A DNA stretch of 64,000 nt from Pontimicrobium aquaticum (GCF_005047595.1 NZ_SUPL01000001.1:248001-312000); one strand, 5' to 3'; positions 36,901 through 46,339 are shown, counted from the stretch's first letter. Numbers and translations: made by a program. Notes: a model not told the origin generated them from the letters alone.

Positions 36901-38856
36901 TTCTATAGATTCTACAATTTTCCATTGTCTATCAATACGAGTTAATGTAGTTGTAACTCCAGTGGCTATTGTTACCGTATTGTTATTTGCACCTGTAAAA
37001 GCACCATTGTTATTTCCCCACACAAGAAAATCGCCATCGGCAACAAACTCATTTGGATTAGCACTATTTGTAGTGGCAACTCCTCCTAAGCCTATAGTTA
37101 CAGCATTAGCATAGTTAATAGATTTTGATTGTTTTTGATTTAAATCGGAAATGGAGTCTCTACCTATACCAGCTACATGATAATTATAGCCTGCATTAGC
37201 AGTAGCATCCCAAACCTTGGTATTAAAAGAGTTAATATAGTCTTTTGTAGCTTCGGTTGAGGCTCCCAGAGTAATCCCATATTTAATCCCTAAATAAGAT
37301 TCAACTTTTTGCCTATCTGCATCACTTAAACGTTCAGCAAAGGTGAAAATTTCAGCGACCCTACCATTTAAACTTCCTTGTATATCATAATTTCTGCCAA
37401 TCCAAAACCTAGTTCCGTGAACTGTAAACGGTGGCAATATATCAGTATAACCAACATTTGAAAACAATAAACTATTTTTAGTCGATGTTGTCAACACATT
37501 AGAGTTATATAAAATATCTTGGCCTGTCGGTAAAATCGAAGCATTGTTCCTTACATTTATAATCCCTGCTTTTTCGTACGACGAATTAAGCTCTGCTTCA
37601 CCATGATATGACAATATCCCTGGATAATTTTGATTATAGGACAAGGTTTCATTAGTAAATTCAGATGAATAATCACCAAAACCAATACCTGTAATATCTC
37701 CAGCAGCACCAGAATCTATTCCAGCAAAAATGGTATTTTTTGCAGATGCATTGGTAATTGTAGCATCAGGAGTCATAACAATGAATATATCTTGACTATA
37801 AAATCCATTGCTATTATTATACATATACTGCTCTAAAACCCCTCCATCATTTTCAAATTTTATCACAGGGTTGAAGTTTATATTATCTGTGGCAGTATCC
37901 AAATATGTTGGTTCTTTACCTACAACTGTTGTTGCGTCCTTACCATTGGTTCCTAAGTCTAACCAATCTGTAACACTTAAACCAGAAGTCACAACACCTC
38001 TTGTAGATTTTAACCATAATCTAAAATCTGCTGTAATACCACCAGGTCCAGGAATATTAAAGTTAAACATTTCGGCACTAACCGTAAATGTAAATGTTGT
38101 ATTATCTGTATTACTTATACTTATTACTGATGATTGCGTTCCTGTTCCTGCCACTGGAGCAGTAAATGTTACCGAAATTACTGTGTAATAATACGGATCT
38201 AAACTAACTGGCAATGTACCATAAGGCCAAGTAACTGCAAAATCATTATTAGAACTAGCTAATGCAGTAACATCAAGACTACAGCTACCTATGTTAGCAA
38301 CAATAAAATTTCTTGTTACTGTATTCCCTTCATCCAACACTCCAAAGTAGGTAGCATTAGTATCTGAAGTCGTTGTATCTCCATGGTTTATATCTTGCCA
38401 CGGATTACCTCCTAACACATAAATTTCGGGGGAGGAAGTTACTTCTAAGGTAAATGTAAAATCTGGTTGATTTTTTATTTCTACTGTAACTAAAGTACTT
38501 GCTGTAGCACATGAAGGACTTATATTTTCTATTTCAAAATCAAGAAACTTTTTCCCTCCTCTACATGAATAAGGTTTAATATTTCTTTTAGGATTGTTTG
38601 GGTTTATATCAAAATCTACAGTATTAAATATATCTACATCTTGTATCTTTAAATTTTTGCAGCTTGTTGTTGATACATTTGTAATTCTGAAATCTAAACT
38701 TGCACCTGCTGTAATTGAAATTGTAGAACCCTGAGTTACAACTGCTCCACCTACTACTTCCAGTTGCATAGTTTGCGAATACACAGTTGAGCAAAACAAC
38801 AATAAAAACACTATTGTGTTGAAATACAATGTTTTAAAGATTAGAGCCCTTTTCAT
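33937..38856 (-). CDS. Giant T9SS-secreted adhesin-like protein A
   Basis: About 1640 residues from the ATG at 38856 (signal peptide ending TVYSQ); a start 27 bp earlier adds nine unlike residues. Domains by eye: choice-of-anchor D/ASPM-SPD-2-Hydin-like region (about 150-260), a DUF8202-like region (FRLWLKSTRGVVTSGLSVTD, about 280-520), a LamG-like concanavalin fold (about 770-920), a long C-terminal region shared with the paralogue at 39101, and a type A T9SS sorting domain (LTIYNIAGQE ... HGVIDKKIIV). It is probably a surface protein. Confidence 0.85.
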   Translation of the reverse strand: MKRALIFKTLYFNTIVFLLLFCSTVYSQTMQLEVVGGAVVTQGSTISITAGASLDFRITNVSTTSCKNLKIQDVDIFNTVDFDINPNNPKRNIKPYSCRGGKKFLDFEIENISPSCATASTLVTVEIKNQPDFTFTLEVTSSPEIYVLGGNPWQDINHGDTTTSDTNATYFGVLDEGNTVTRNFIVANIGSCSLDVTALASSNNDFAVTWPYGTLPVSLDPYYYTVISVTFTAPVAGTGTQSSVISISNTDNTTFTFTVSAEMFNFNIPGPGGITADFRLWLKSTRGVVTSGLSVTDWLDLGTNGKDATTVVGKEPTYLDTATDNINFNPVIKFENDGGVLEQYMYNNSNGFYSQDIFIVMTPDATITNASAKNTIFAGIDSGAAGDITGIGFGDYSSEFTNETLSYNQNYPGILSYHGEAELNSSYEKAGIINVRNNASILPTGQDILYNSNVLTTSTKNSLLFSNVGYTDILPPFTVHGTRFWIGRNYDIQGSLNGRVAEIFTFAERLSDADRQKVESYLGIKYGITLGASTEATKDYINSFNTKVWDATANAGYNYHVAGIGRDSISDLNQKQSKSINYANAVTIGLGGVATTNSANPNEFVADGDFLVWGNNNGAFTGANNNTVTIATGVTTTLTRIDRQWKIVESIESGSGGDIETVYVSIPSVAFSSFTKTADEEYALIVADNANFANGDIIDVIPLRSDGGTNLETWYNFDGTKYFTFGKTSKLTENHSINIASGDYLVGDYLLNLNTDNFTISAWLKIPANASNRTVMAKGDKLQIRLNATGNVEVYIDDPATPKFTSNMDIDDGKWHHTTYVYDSGTLLMYVDGVLDKSVQNVVHPSPNYNHYAIGALYTDKDTVTNPLLGDIDEVYVWDIALSQDQVRYLMNQEIERFDIAGTDYVEGKILPQAAINNPTDTIPWSSLRVYYDFNSFYGSTIEGLTDDRYFLRLNYLNKTKTILDDQTTPLPYVSVANGAWDAGTTWSNSADQIIPNSLSLDGSTIIDWNIVEIAHDITSGDRDITLLGLKQTAGTLTIADPVVTAPIENNAGQALTVTNYLEIDGVIDLVGESQLIQTDGSIIDADSGGHLERDQQGTANGFNYNYWSSSVGPVTGNAGTRGTGTASTNANHTISGVLNDGTNSAAYQGLTYDAAHTAADSDTPTTPRTLSTYWMYKFYGSQDNYDAWTPIDETSLLLAGEGFTMKGTSGSVTIVNNQNYVFKGLPNNGDITLPLDKSSGDVERLIGNPYPSAIDAREFILDHLSENDGGNNTVNVINGAVYFWDHFGEENSHYLRDYVGGYATYNLTGGTPAISNDTRINNTSDGGNAAIGTKVPGQYIPVNQGFFVLTALDSHPDNNTPSANISTIAGGNIVFKNTQRVFVTEQDASSSFLRTSGKKKSNKPNTSTNKVAKDTPSIRIIYDSPKGYHRQLLLGVNNNASKGFDLGYDAFMVDVNKEDMYWTIGAEKFVIQGVDDLNNTQEFPLGLVVDEAGVISIRIKELKNIDPRASIYVKDKETNESFKINNDVFNLKLKAGIYNDRFLLVFKAQEYSINNEVLEINHGLLAYYDSNISKIRINNINDIDLNKLTIYNIAGQELSVHSIDASTNQVAINVSHGVYVLKFNTSSHGVIDKKIIVR

Positions 38857-38914
38857 TTTTACCAATTTAGGGTTAATTTTCACGTCTTAAAATTTGATAA
38901 AAACATATCAAATT

Positions 38915-38945
38915 ATCGATAAAACGCTTTAAATCATCGATAAAA
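38915..38945. promoter_or_regulatory. Direct repeats ATCGATAAAA, 21 bp apart
   Basis: Two copies (38915-38924 and 38936-38945) stand about 60 bp upstream of the T9SS protein A start. The spacing of two helical turns fits a LytTR- or LuxR-type regulator; a LytTR regulator is encoded at 44382. Function is inferred only. Confidence 0.4.
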
Positions 38946-39070
38946 GTACACTTTTTATTTGATTTTGCAAAAAAACAAGCCTTATAGTTACTATGACATA
39001 ACTAAAATAGTTGTCATAATAATAAAAAATACTATAAATCTAAATGAAATATCCCTAAGGGGGTTAAACT

Positions 39071-39093
39071 AAAAAAACAAGGGTTGTTTTAAT
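39071..39093 (-). terminator. A/T-rich terminator after T9SS protein B
   Basis: AAAACAA-GGG-TTGTTTT forms a 7-bp stem (39074-39090) with a T run on the minus strand, 8-30 bp after the gene's stop. Confidence 0.5.
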
Positions 39094-39100
39094 TTTACAA

Positions 39101-42100
39101 TTATTTCACGATAAGCTTTTTATTAATCATTCCGTGAGACGGTGAATTGAAGTTTAAAAGATAAACACCATCGCTAACATTAATAGATACCGCTTTAGTT
39201 GATTTATCAATTTTATAAGCCAAAATTTCTTGACCTGCAAGATTATAAACAGCTAAACCACTTAAGCCAATATTGTTTGTATTATGGATTAGAATTTTTG
39301 AAGTTTTAGAATCGTAATATACCTGTAGTCCATGGTTCAATACTTTTTCTTCTGTTGACAATTGTTGATTTTGAAACACTAATGAAAATCTATCATTATA
39401 AATACCTGCATCAAGCTTTAAACTAAATACATCATTATTAATTTTAAAATGCTCATCTGTCTCATTATCTTTTATATAAATTGAAGTAGAGGTATTTATA
39501 TGCTCTAATTCATCAATTCTAATATTTATAACTCCACTTTCTTCAACAATTAATCCTAACGGAAATTCTGAAGTCTCGCTTAAATCATCAACTCCTTGTA
39601 TTACAAATTTCTCATCATTAATAGTCCAATACATATCCTCTTCATTAACATCAGCCATAAACGCATCATACCCTAAATCAAAGCCTTGTGAAGCCTTAGC
39701 ATTAACACCTAATAATAATTGACGATGATATCCTTTAGGAGAATCATACATTAGCCTAATTGATGGTGTGGTTTCTGTAGCTCGATTATTAGACACTTTG
39801 CTTTTAGACATTTTTTTACCAGATGTCCTTAAGAAAACGGATGATGGGTCTTGTTCTGTCACAAAAACACGTTGGCTGTTTTTAAAGACAATGTTTCCGC
39901 CGTCAACCACATCAATTGCAGCACCATTATTATCATTAAAACCATCTAATGCAGTTGACACAAAAAAGCCTTGATTTACAGGAATATATTGTCCTGGCAT
40001 TTTAGTACCTGTCGCCATATTATTGTTAATTCTAGAATCATTAGAAATTGCTACAGTGCCTCCAGTTAAATTATAAGTTGCATACCCTCCAACAATATCA
40101 TTTAAACTATGTGAGTTTTGCTCACCAAAATGATCCCAAAAATACAAAGCACCGTTAATTACCGTTCCATTTGTATTATTACCTCCATCTGCCACACTTA
40201 AATTATCTAATATAAATTTGGTAGCATCAATTGCTGATGGATAAGGATTTCCTATTAACCGATCTACATCTCCAGAACTTTTATCAAGTGGTAAAGTAAT
40301 ACTGCCATTGTTTGGCAAGCCTTTAAACACATAGTTTTGATACGTTGAAATTGCAACAGTTCCTGAAGTTCCTTTCATTGTAAAGCCTTCACCTGGAAGC
40401 AATGATGATGTTTCGTCAACAGATGTCCAAGCATTGTAATCGCCTTCTGAACCATAAAACTTATACATCCAATAGGTACTGAGTGTTTTTGGTGTTGTTG
40501 GCGTATCAGAATCTGCTGCAGTATGGGCAGCATCATATGTTAAGCCTTGATACGTGGCAGAATTGGTTCCATCGTTCAAAACACCACTAATAGTATGGTT
40601 TGCATTTGTACTTGCAGCTCCTGTTCCTCTAGTTACCATATTTCCTGTTATTGGGCCAACAGAAGACGACCAGTAATTATAATTAAAACCATTAGCGGTT
40701 CCTTGCTGATCTCGTTCAATATAACCACCACTATCAGCATCAATAACACTTCCCTCTGGTTGTATTAATTGTGATTCGCCCTCTAAATCTATAACGCCAT
40801 CAAGCTCTAAGTAGTTATTAATTGTTAAACTATATCCAGTACCAGTGCCTGTAGCAATATTAGTAGCCCCATCTATGGTTAAAGTTCCAACTTCGGAAAC
40901 CAAACCAGAAACTATAATATCCCTATTTCCCGAAGTTATATCGTTGATTAAATGAACAATATTCCAGTCTATCATAGTAGTTCCGTCAATACCTAAAGAG
41001 TTTGGTAAATAAACATCCGTATTATAAAGCCAAGTCTCTGGTGTATCCCATGTACCATCACCATCAGTTTCATAAGGCAATGGTGCTGTTACAATTTGAG
41101 AACCTGTAATATTTTGAGGAATACCATCTACACTACTAATTGAACTATCAAAAGCCGTATTGGAATCTAGAGGATAATACCCTATTAAATTTGTCCATAA
41201 TAGCCCTCCAGAAATATTCAACTTAGTTTCAGCTCCTTGAACATTCGTTGTATTTTGTTGGATATGCTGATTCATCATTTCTCTAATTTGAGTTTCACTT
41301 AAAGCAACATTCCAAATACGAACTTCTTGAATCGCTCCATCAAAATAATTCATATGAGTTGGTACTGTAGCAAAATTTTGCGTGTTGGCACCTATTAAAA
41401 AATCATTTGCTGAGTTAATTGGTGCTGAAGAAGGTGAAGCTGAATTAACCTCTATACCATCTATATACATTCTCACAGTTGTCCCGTCGTAGGTAACAGA
41501 CACATAGTGCCATTCATTATTAGGTATAGCATAAGGAGAAGTTATATTTACCACTTCATTATTAGAATTGTCATACCAGATTAAATTTGGATAATTATTT
41601 TTTAAACTTAAATGATAACCTGTTTTTAATGAATTGTCTATATTCCCTTTAGACATTATAGTACCTGTAGCTACTGTATTTTCTTGATAGACCCATGACT
41701 CTAATGAAAAAGAACCATTTAAGTCATGATTATCATCAATATCAACATATTCATCAACGCCATTAAAATCAATTAAATAGTCAATAATATTAATAGAATA
41801 ATCTTCAACTTCACCATCAAAACCAGAATCACAACTCAAAGGATAATTATTATATCTTGTAGCAACACGCATTCTTGTAGAACCAATAACTGCTCCCGTA
41901 GGCGGTGTAATTGACATAGGAGAATTAGAAGTAAGCCCATCAGTTACGTTAGTTGCAGAGCCCATATCATATTCTTCTCCAGGGTCGTTAAAATCTCCAT
42001 CTCTATTCCAATCAATCCAAACATTTGTATATATAGTATAATTACCATCTGTATTTACTCGAACTGTCAAATCATGAATTGAGCTTTTATAAATATTAGT

Positions 42101-43801
42101 AGACATATTGGTAAAGTCTTCGTAGGCGTTATCTTTTGGAATTTCATTATCTGCATTATCAATCGTATTAAAAGAAACATACGTTACACTTGTATCCCAA
42201 GTAGTATTTCCTCCAGAATTACAATAATCACCAACGCCTTGTATATTGAATGTATATGGATTTTCATCAGAATCATTATTTGCAATAGACACGGTTGCTG
42301 TATGAACTCCCACAGTAGTAGGGTCGTAAGTAATAGTAAATGTAGTGTTATTTGTTATTGTAGGGTTTGGGACTGTTGTTAATGTAAAATCAGCAGTATT
42401 ACCAGTTAAAGTTATATAAGGATTAGGATCTGTTAAAGTAACGTCTGTACTCCCCAAGTTTTGGATTGTAAACGTATGAGCGACTGAACCAGTAGTTGTT
42501 AAAACACCCCCAAAATCAGTATTATCAGCGACTGAAATTGCAGTATTTCCATTTGGGATATCTACACCATTACCAGTAACGTTTATTTCTGGTCCAATAA
42601 TAACAGTTTGCAAACCACTTAAATCTACTATTTGAATTTCATGATTCATTGGATTACCACTCCTATGAGCCCAATGTGCTGCTTGGGTTGTAGATTTTAA
42701 ATAATAATTTCGCCAACCCCTACCATAAGCCGTACCTCTTCCTCTAGTTATAGATGTTCCTAAAATTAGAGCTTGATTAACATCTGTTAACCCTGCGGAA
42801 GTAATATCAATTGTATTTTCTCCACCCCTGTTTGAATTATCTTGAAACCGTGTTACATTTAAACCTGTGTTTTCCAAGACATGTACAAAATGCCTATTAG
42901 TACCATTAGAATCATGATCGTTGTTAAATGTCCAATCTACACGTTGATTATTATTTCCTGGTTCTGTTAAAGGCCATAAATCGGAAATGGCGTCATTGAC
43001 ACCACTAGCATTAGTATCGGCTCTAAAATGACTAAAAATAACTGCATCATTCCATGACGTTACATTAGTTGCCGCACCTGTACCGTCGGAGCCATCTCTT
43101 AACGTTATTGTTCCTGCATCACCATTTACATTACCTGAATCACCATGTAAAACTGTCCAATTAACTCCAGTAAACTCGACAAGTGTAATATAAACGGTAA
43201 CATTATTTGCATTAGATCCTTTTTGCACCCTTAAGGTATTAGCATTTTCTAAATAAGCAATTGCTGTTCCAGAATCCCCATCTTGATTTGTTGAATTATT
43301 CATTATACCTGTTACAAAAGGAATACATTTGTTGGCATTAATAATTCCTACTAAAGCTTGTGTAACACTATTGTTGGCACCATTTAAATTAACAGCATAC
43401 CTACCTCTTACAATCAATTCATTGCCACCACCTATGGGTCCAATATATTCCCAAAGAGACGTATTAAACCTCATGTCTCTGTTATCAGAATTCGCTTCTC
43501 TGTAATAGGTTAAAGTATTAACACCTGTAAGCTGTCTAGCACCTGCCATATCATCTCCAGATCTGTTTGACGAATTTGTGGGTGAACCAGCGTGTGACTT
43601 ACGATTATTGTTGGCTAACTCAATAACACTGTTTAATGAATTCACTGATGTAAATACGGTATTTACACCGCCTGTTCTAGCAATATCGTTTTCTATATGC
43701 TGAACTTTAAAATCTGGTGTTTGCGCATAAACGCCATAAAACACAAATGTAAAAATGAAAGCAAGGACATTATTCCTTAATTGAGGGGTAATTAGGTACA
43801 T
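39101..43801 (-). CDS. Giant T9SS-secreted adhesin-like protein B
   Basis: A 1566-residue exported protein with signal peptide ending VYAQ. Regions by eye: an N-terminal repeat-free beta domain, a choice-of-anchor/Hydin-like section (about 410-530), a GEVED-type domain (WIDWNRDGDFNDPGEEYD; about 590-670), LamG-like fold (about 690-840), then a C-terminal region paralogous to protein A and a T9SS sorting domain (LAVYNLAGQE ... HGMINKKLIV). Likely a surface adhesin or matrix protein. A -7 box lies just upstream. Confidence 0.87.
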   Translation of the reverse strand: MYLITPQLRNNVLAFIFTFVFYGVYAQTPDFKVQHIENDIARTGGVNTVFTSVNSLNSVIELANNNRKSHAGSPTNSSNRSGDDMAGARQLTGVNTLTYYREANSDNRDMRFNTSLWEYIGPIGGGNELIVRGRYAVNLNGANNSVTQALVGIINANKCIPFVTGIMNNSTNQDGDSGTAIAYLENANTLRVQKGSNANNVTVYITLVEFTGVNWTVLHGDSGNVNGDAGTITLRDGSDGTGAATNVTSWNDAVIFSHFRADTNASGVNDAISDLWPLTEPGNNNQRVDWTFNNDHDSNGTNRHFVHVLENTGLNVTRFQDNSNRGGENTIDITSAGLTDVNQALILGTSITRGRGTAYGRGWRNYYLKSTTQAAHWAHRSGNPMNHEIQIVDLSGLQTVIIGPEINVTGNGVDIPNGNTAISVADNTDFGGVLTTTGSVAHTFTIQNLGSTDVTLTDPNPYITLTGNTADFTLTTVPNPTITNNTTFTITYDPTTVGVHTATVSIANNDSDENPYTFNIQGVGDYCNSGGNTTWDTSVTYVSFNTIDNADNEIPKDNAYEDFTNMSTNIYKSSIHDLTVRVNTDGNYTIYTNVWIDWNRDGDFNDPGEEYDMGSATNVTDGLTSNSPMSITPPTGAVIGSTRMRVATRYNNYPLSCDSGFDGEVEDYSINIIDYLIDFNGVDEYVDIDDNHDLNGSFSLESWVYQENTVATGTIMSKGNIDNSLKTGYHLSLKNNYPNLIWYDNSNNEVVNITSPYAIPNNEWHYVSVTYDGTTVRMYIDGIEVNSASPSSAPINSANDFLIGANTQNFATVPTHMNYFDGAIQEVRIWNVALSETQIREMMNQHIQQNTTNVQGAETKLNISGGLLWTNLIGYYPLDSNTAFDSSISSVDGIPQNITGSQIVTAPLPYETDGDGTWDTPETWLYNTDVYLPNSLGIDGTTMIDWNIVHLINDITSGNRDIIVSGLVSEVGTLTIDGATNIATGTGTGYSLTINNYLELDGVIDLEGESQLIQPEGSVIDADSGGYIERDQQGTANGFNYNYWSSSVGPITGNMVTRGTGAASTNANHTISGVLNDGTNSATYQGLTYDAAHTAADSDTPTTPKTLSTYWMYKFYGSEGDYNAWTSVDETSSLLPGEGFTMKGTSGTVAISTYQNYVFKGLPNNGSITLPLDKSSGDVDRLIGNPYPSAIDATKFILDNLSVADGGNNTNGTVINGALYFWDHFGEQNSHSLNDIVGGYATYNLTGGTVAISNDSRINNNMATGTKMPGQYIPVNQGFFVSTALDGFNDNNGAAIDVVDGGNIVFKNSQRVFVTEQDPSSVFLRTSGKKMSKSKVSNNRATETTPSIRLMYDSPKGYHRQLLLGVNAKASQGFDLGYDAFMADVNEEDMYWTINDEKFVIQGVDDLSETSEFPLGLIVEESGVINIRIDELEHINTSTSIYIKDNETDEHFKINNDVFSLKLDAGIYNDRFSLVFQNQQLSTEEKVLNHGLQVYYDSKTSKILIHNTNNIGLSGLAVYNLAGQEILAYKIDKSTKAVSINVSDGVYLLNFNSPSHGMINKKLIVK

Positions 43802-43823
43802 GGATTAATAACAATTGACACCT

Positions 43824-43831
43824 CAAATATA
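43824..43831 (-). promoter_or_regulatory. Predicted -7 box for T9SS protein B
   Basis: Minus strand reads TATATTTG, a perfect TAnnTTTG, 23 bp before the start at 43801. No clear upstream TTTG. Confidence 0.45.
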
Positions 43832-43989
43832 AAAATATTTTAAAGATTAGCGTGAATAAATTACTACAAATACCTATAAATGAGATTTTTTTAATTAATG
43901 TTAGAGTTAATTAATTATTTTGCCTATCAATTTTAATATATTTACTACTATACTTAAATACGAAAAGTGTAGCTTAATTTAGAATCATT

Positions 43990-44340
43990 ATGAAAGTCTT
44001 TTTAAAAGAAGCTACTGTAGTAATGAGAATGAGCAAAAATGAGACTGAAGCATTATCATTAGATGGTTGGATATTAGGCTTCGTGAAATTTATTAATAAT
44101 AGAAATGTCAAAGCGACAGGATTTGAAGAAAAAATTATAAAAATGAAATCTATGATATTTGAAGATATTGCTTATATGCTGGTTTTGTACACTTCATATA
44201 TTCCTAGAGTAAGTAAAGCACCTCGCGAAGGTGTTGATAGTTTTCATTTAATTAAAAAAGACGGAAGCTGGAAGATTGTTTCAATATTAAATGAAATTCC
44301 GAGTGCAGATAGACCTAAACCAACTATTCTAGAGAATTAA
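43990..44340 (+). CDS. NTF2/SnoaL-like protein, possibly 5'-truncated
   Basis: A 116-residue protein with the latter part of an NTF2-like fold (KVFLKEATVVMRM ... SFHLIKKDGSWKIVSILNEIP). Full-size family members usually have another 20-30 residues of N-terminal helix before this point; here an in-frame TAA lies 13-15 bp before the ATG. It may be a relic or a natural short form. Its stop codon is part of the 42-bp repeat at 44337. Confidence 0.65.
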   Translation: MKVFLKEATVVMRMSKNETEALSLDGWILGFVKFINNRNVKATGFEEKIIKMKSMIFEDIAYMLVLYTSYIPRVSKAPREGVDSFHLIKKDGSWKIVSILNEIPSADRPKPTILEN

Positions 44341-44378
44341 ATTCAAATAAAAAGTTGACAACTTGACTTTGACAACTT
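44337..44378. repeat. 42-bp repeat, copy 1
   Basis: Matches 59559-59600 over 42 bp with a single mismatch. It contains TTGACAACTT twice, 4 bp apart. On the minus strand an AAGTTG/CAACTT stem followed by a T run could terminate the LytTR gene, whose stop is 4 bp away. Confidence 0.85.
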
Positions 44379-44381
44379 AAT

Positions 44382-45080
44382 TTATATTAAACCATCTTCA
44401 ATAATTTTTAAAACCATTGATTTATTAGATTTACTAACTGGGATTTTAATATCTGACAGTAATAGGTGGTTATCTTTAAAAGCAGTTACTTTTTTGAAAT
44501 TAACAATATAGGAATAATGAACACGAGCAAATTGTGTGTTTGGCAATGTGGTTTCCAATTTTTTTAAACTGTTATTTACAATATATGTTTTTTTTGATGT
44601 AACAAATTTCACATAGTCTTTTAACCCTTCTATAAATAATAAATCATCAAAATCTACTCTTACGAAATCCCTTCCTGACTTAACAAAAACAAAATTTTCA
44701 TTTAAAAGCTCTAAGTTAATTTCTCTATTTAACGGGAACTTATAAACCGCATTCACAAAGCGATCAAAATTTATTGGTTTTACTAAATAATCTAATGCAT
44801 TTTTTTCATAGCTTTCAACTGCATAAGAGGAATAAGCTGTTGTAAAAATCACCTTTGTTTTATCCTGGTTTATAAAAGACAAAAACTTCATCCCGTTAAT
44901 ATCAGGCATTTCTATGTCTAGAAATATTAAATCTACCTTATTATTTTTAATGAATGTTATAGCTGTGAGAGGACTTACAAATACACCTAACAACTCTAGA
45001 ATTGGTGTTTTATCAACGTATTCTTGAAGTAATTTTTGAGCATAAGGCTCATCGTCTATAATAATACATGAAATTTTCAA
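44382..45080 (-). CDS. LytTR-family response regulator
   Basis: A 232-residue regulator: receiver (IIIDDEPYA, phospho-Asp in LIFLDIEMPD, KPI loop Lys) and a C-terminal LytTR DNA-binding domain (RDFVRVDFDDLLFIEGLKDYVKFVT, FARVHYSYIVN). It pairs with the LytS-type kinase by a 4-bp overlap. LytTR proteins bind two direct repeats about 21 bp apart, and such repeats are present upstream of T9SS protein A. Confidence 0.93.
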   Translation of the reverse strand: MKISCIIIDDEPYAQKLLQEYVDKTPILELLGVFVSPLTAITFIKNNKVDLIFLDIEMPDINGMKFLSFINQDKTKVIFTTAYSSYAVESYEKNALDYLVKPINFDRFVNAVYKFPLNREINLELLNENFVFVKSGRDFVRVDFDDLLFIEGLKDYVKFVTSKKTYIVNNSLKKLETTLPNTQFARVHYSYIVNFKKVTAFKDNHLLLSDIKIPVSKSNKSMVLKIIEDGLI

Positions 45081-46120
45081 ATCTTGGGAATGATTAATTT
45101 AGATTTAAATACTTTTTTATTTTTATCAAAAGTCAGTTTATAATTGTTTCCAAATAATAAATCCAATCGTTTTTTTAAATTATTAATACCCATACCGTCC
45201 CTACTATTATCAATGGTATTATTTAGCCATAAACTGTTTTCAACTGTTAAAATAATATCATCTGTTTCATTAATTTCAATATGGACATAGTTTTCTGAGT
45301 TATTCTTATTTATGCCATGCTTAAAAGCATTTTCTACCAATGGCAATAAAAGCATTGTAGGAATATTAATATTTTCATTTTTAATATTAACTTTAAAATT
45401 AACAGATACATGAGGTATTCTTATCTTTTCTAATTCTAAGTAAGCTTTGATAAACTCAACTTCTTTTAGCAAAGGTATTTCATCAATATCATTATGCTCT
45501 AATAAATACCTCATTAATTCAGAAAGCTTCTCAACCACATCAGGTGCTAAATCAGATTTATTCCTTGTTAGATATAATAAGCTATTTAACGTATTAAAAA
45601 GAAAATGAGGGTTTATTTGAGCCTTTAAATATTTCATTTCCGTTTCAAGTCTACTTTTAGACTGCTCTAATTGTTGTTTTTGAAGTAAAAAGTTATCAAA
45701 AGTAAATTTTATTAAAGCGCTAATGATAAGTGCATTTATAGCTGAACCAATCGTTCTGACTATTTGACCTCCACTAAAATTATAATACTCTGAGAAACTT
45801 GATTTAGGTTCTGACTTAGAAAAAGCAAAATATTCAAAACTTAAGCTCAAAACAATAATAATGAATAAAAAAAGCAATGTAATAATTGAGTATTTTAGAT
45901 ATTGCTTTCTTTCGACAAATGGTAGGATATAGAAAGCATGAAAGTAAGTAAGCACAGAGTAAAAAACTGTTGCCTTAGCACTAAAAAGAACAGAGTTTAT
46001 AACATTGTTATACTGCCTTTCCAAAAAAAAGAAATATATAAAAAAAGAAACCCAAAATATAAATTGAGCAATTACTATTGTTTTTTTTGGGTTTTTTATA
46101 AAAATATCACTCTTTATCAT
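45077..46120 (-). CDS. LytS-type sensor histidine kinase
   Basis: A 347-residue membrane kinase with four N-terminal TM helices (residues about 15-135), a His_kinase domain (MKYLKAQINPHFLFNTLNSLLYLT with the phospho-accepting His) and an HATPase lobe (LLPLVENAFKHGI, GMGINNLKKRL). Overlaps the LytTR gene by 4 bp. No ligand domain is recognised; the signal is probably sensed in the membrane. Confidence 0.93.
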   Translation of the reverse strand: MIKSDIFIKNPKKTIVIAQFIFWVSFFIYFFFLERQYNNVINSVLFSAKATVFYSVLTYFHAFYILPFVERKQYLKYSIITLLFLFIIIVLSLSFEYFAFSKSEPKSSFSEYYNFSGGQIVRTIGSAINALIISALIKFTFDNFLLQKQQLEQSKSRLETEMKYLKAQINPHFLFNTLNSLLYLTRNKSDLAPDVVEKLSELMRYLLEHNDIDEIPLLKEVEFIKAYLELEKIRIPHVSVNFKVNIKNENINIPTMLLLPLVENAFKHGINKNNSENYVHIEINETDDIILTVENSLWLNNTIDNSRDGMGINNLKKRLDLLFGNNYKLTFDKNKKVFKSKLIIPKI

Positions 46121-46296
46121 TAAATAAATATAGGACTTTTGAACTACAATAAAGCACTAATTAATTAGAGAGCTAGGTAAGCAACACTTATTAATCATCT
46201 TATCTATTCTTAACTCTTTTATTCCTTGTTTATACTATTAATGCTGTGCAATAATTCTCTCAAAGTTTTTCTGACCACCATGATATGTTGATTGCT

Positions 46297-46309
46297 ATAT
46301 CGATTAAAT
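46297..46309. promoter_or_regulatory. Shared 13-mer near two signalling operons
   Basis: ATATCGATTAAAT here also occurs at 32269-32281, 36 bp upstream of the Hpt operon start. Here it stands 177 bp upstream of the LytS start. A chance match cannot be excluded in this AT-rich DNA. Confidence 0.25.
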
Positions 46310-46339
46310 TGGTTATCTCTTTTAAACTTCAAATAAGCA

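Noticed and set aside
36686-38188. Long plus-strand frames opposite the T9SS genes
   Set aside because: They lie antisense to strongly coding, domain-bearing genes and have low-complexity, non-gene-like composition.
38881-39100. CRISPR-like spacing of ATCGATAAAA
   Set aside because: Only two copies of 10 bp, no cas genes, no repeated unit of normal length.
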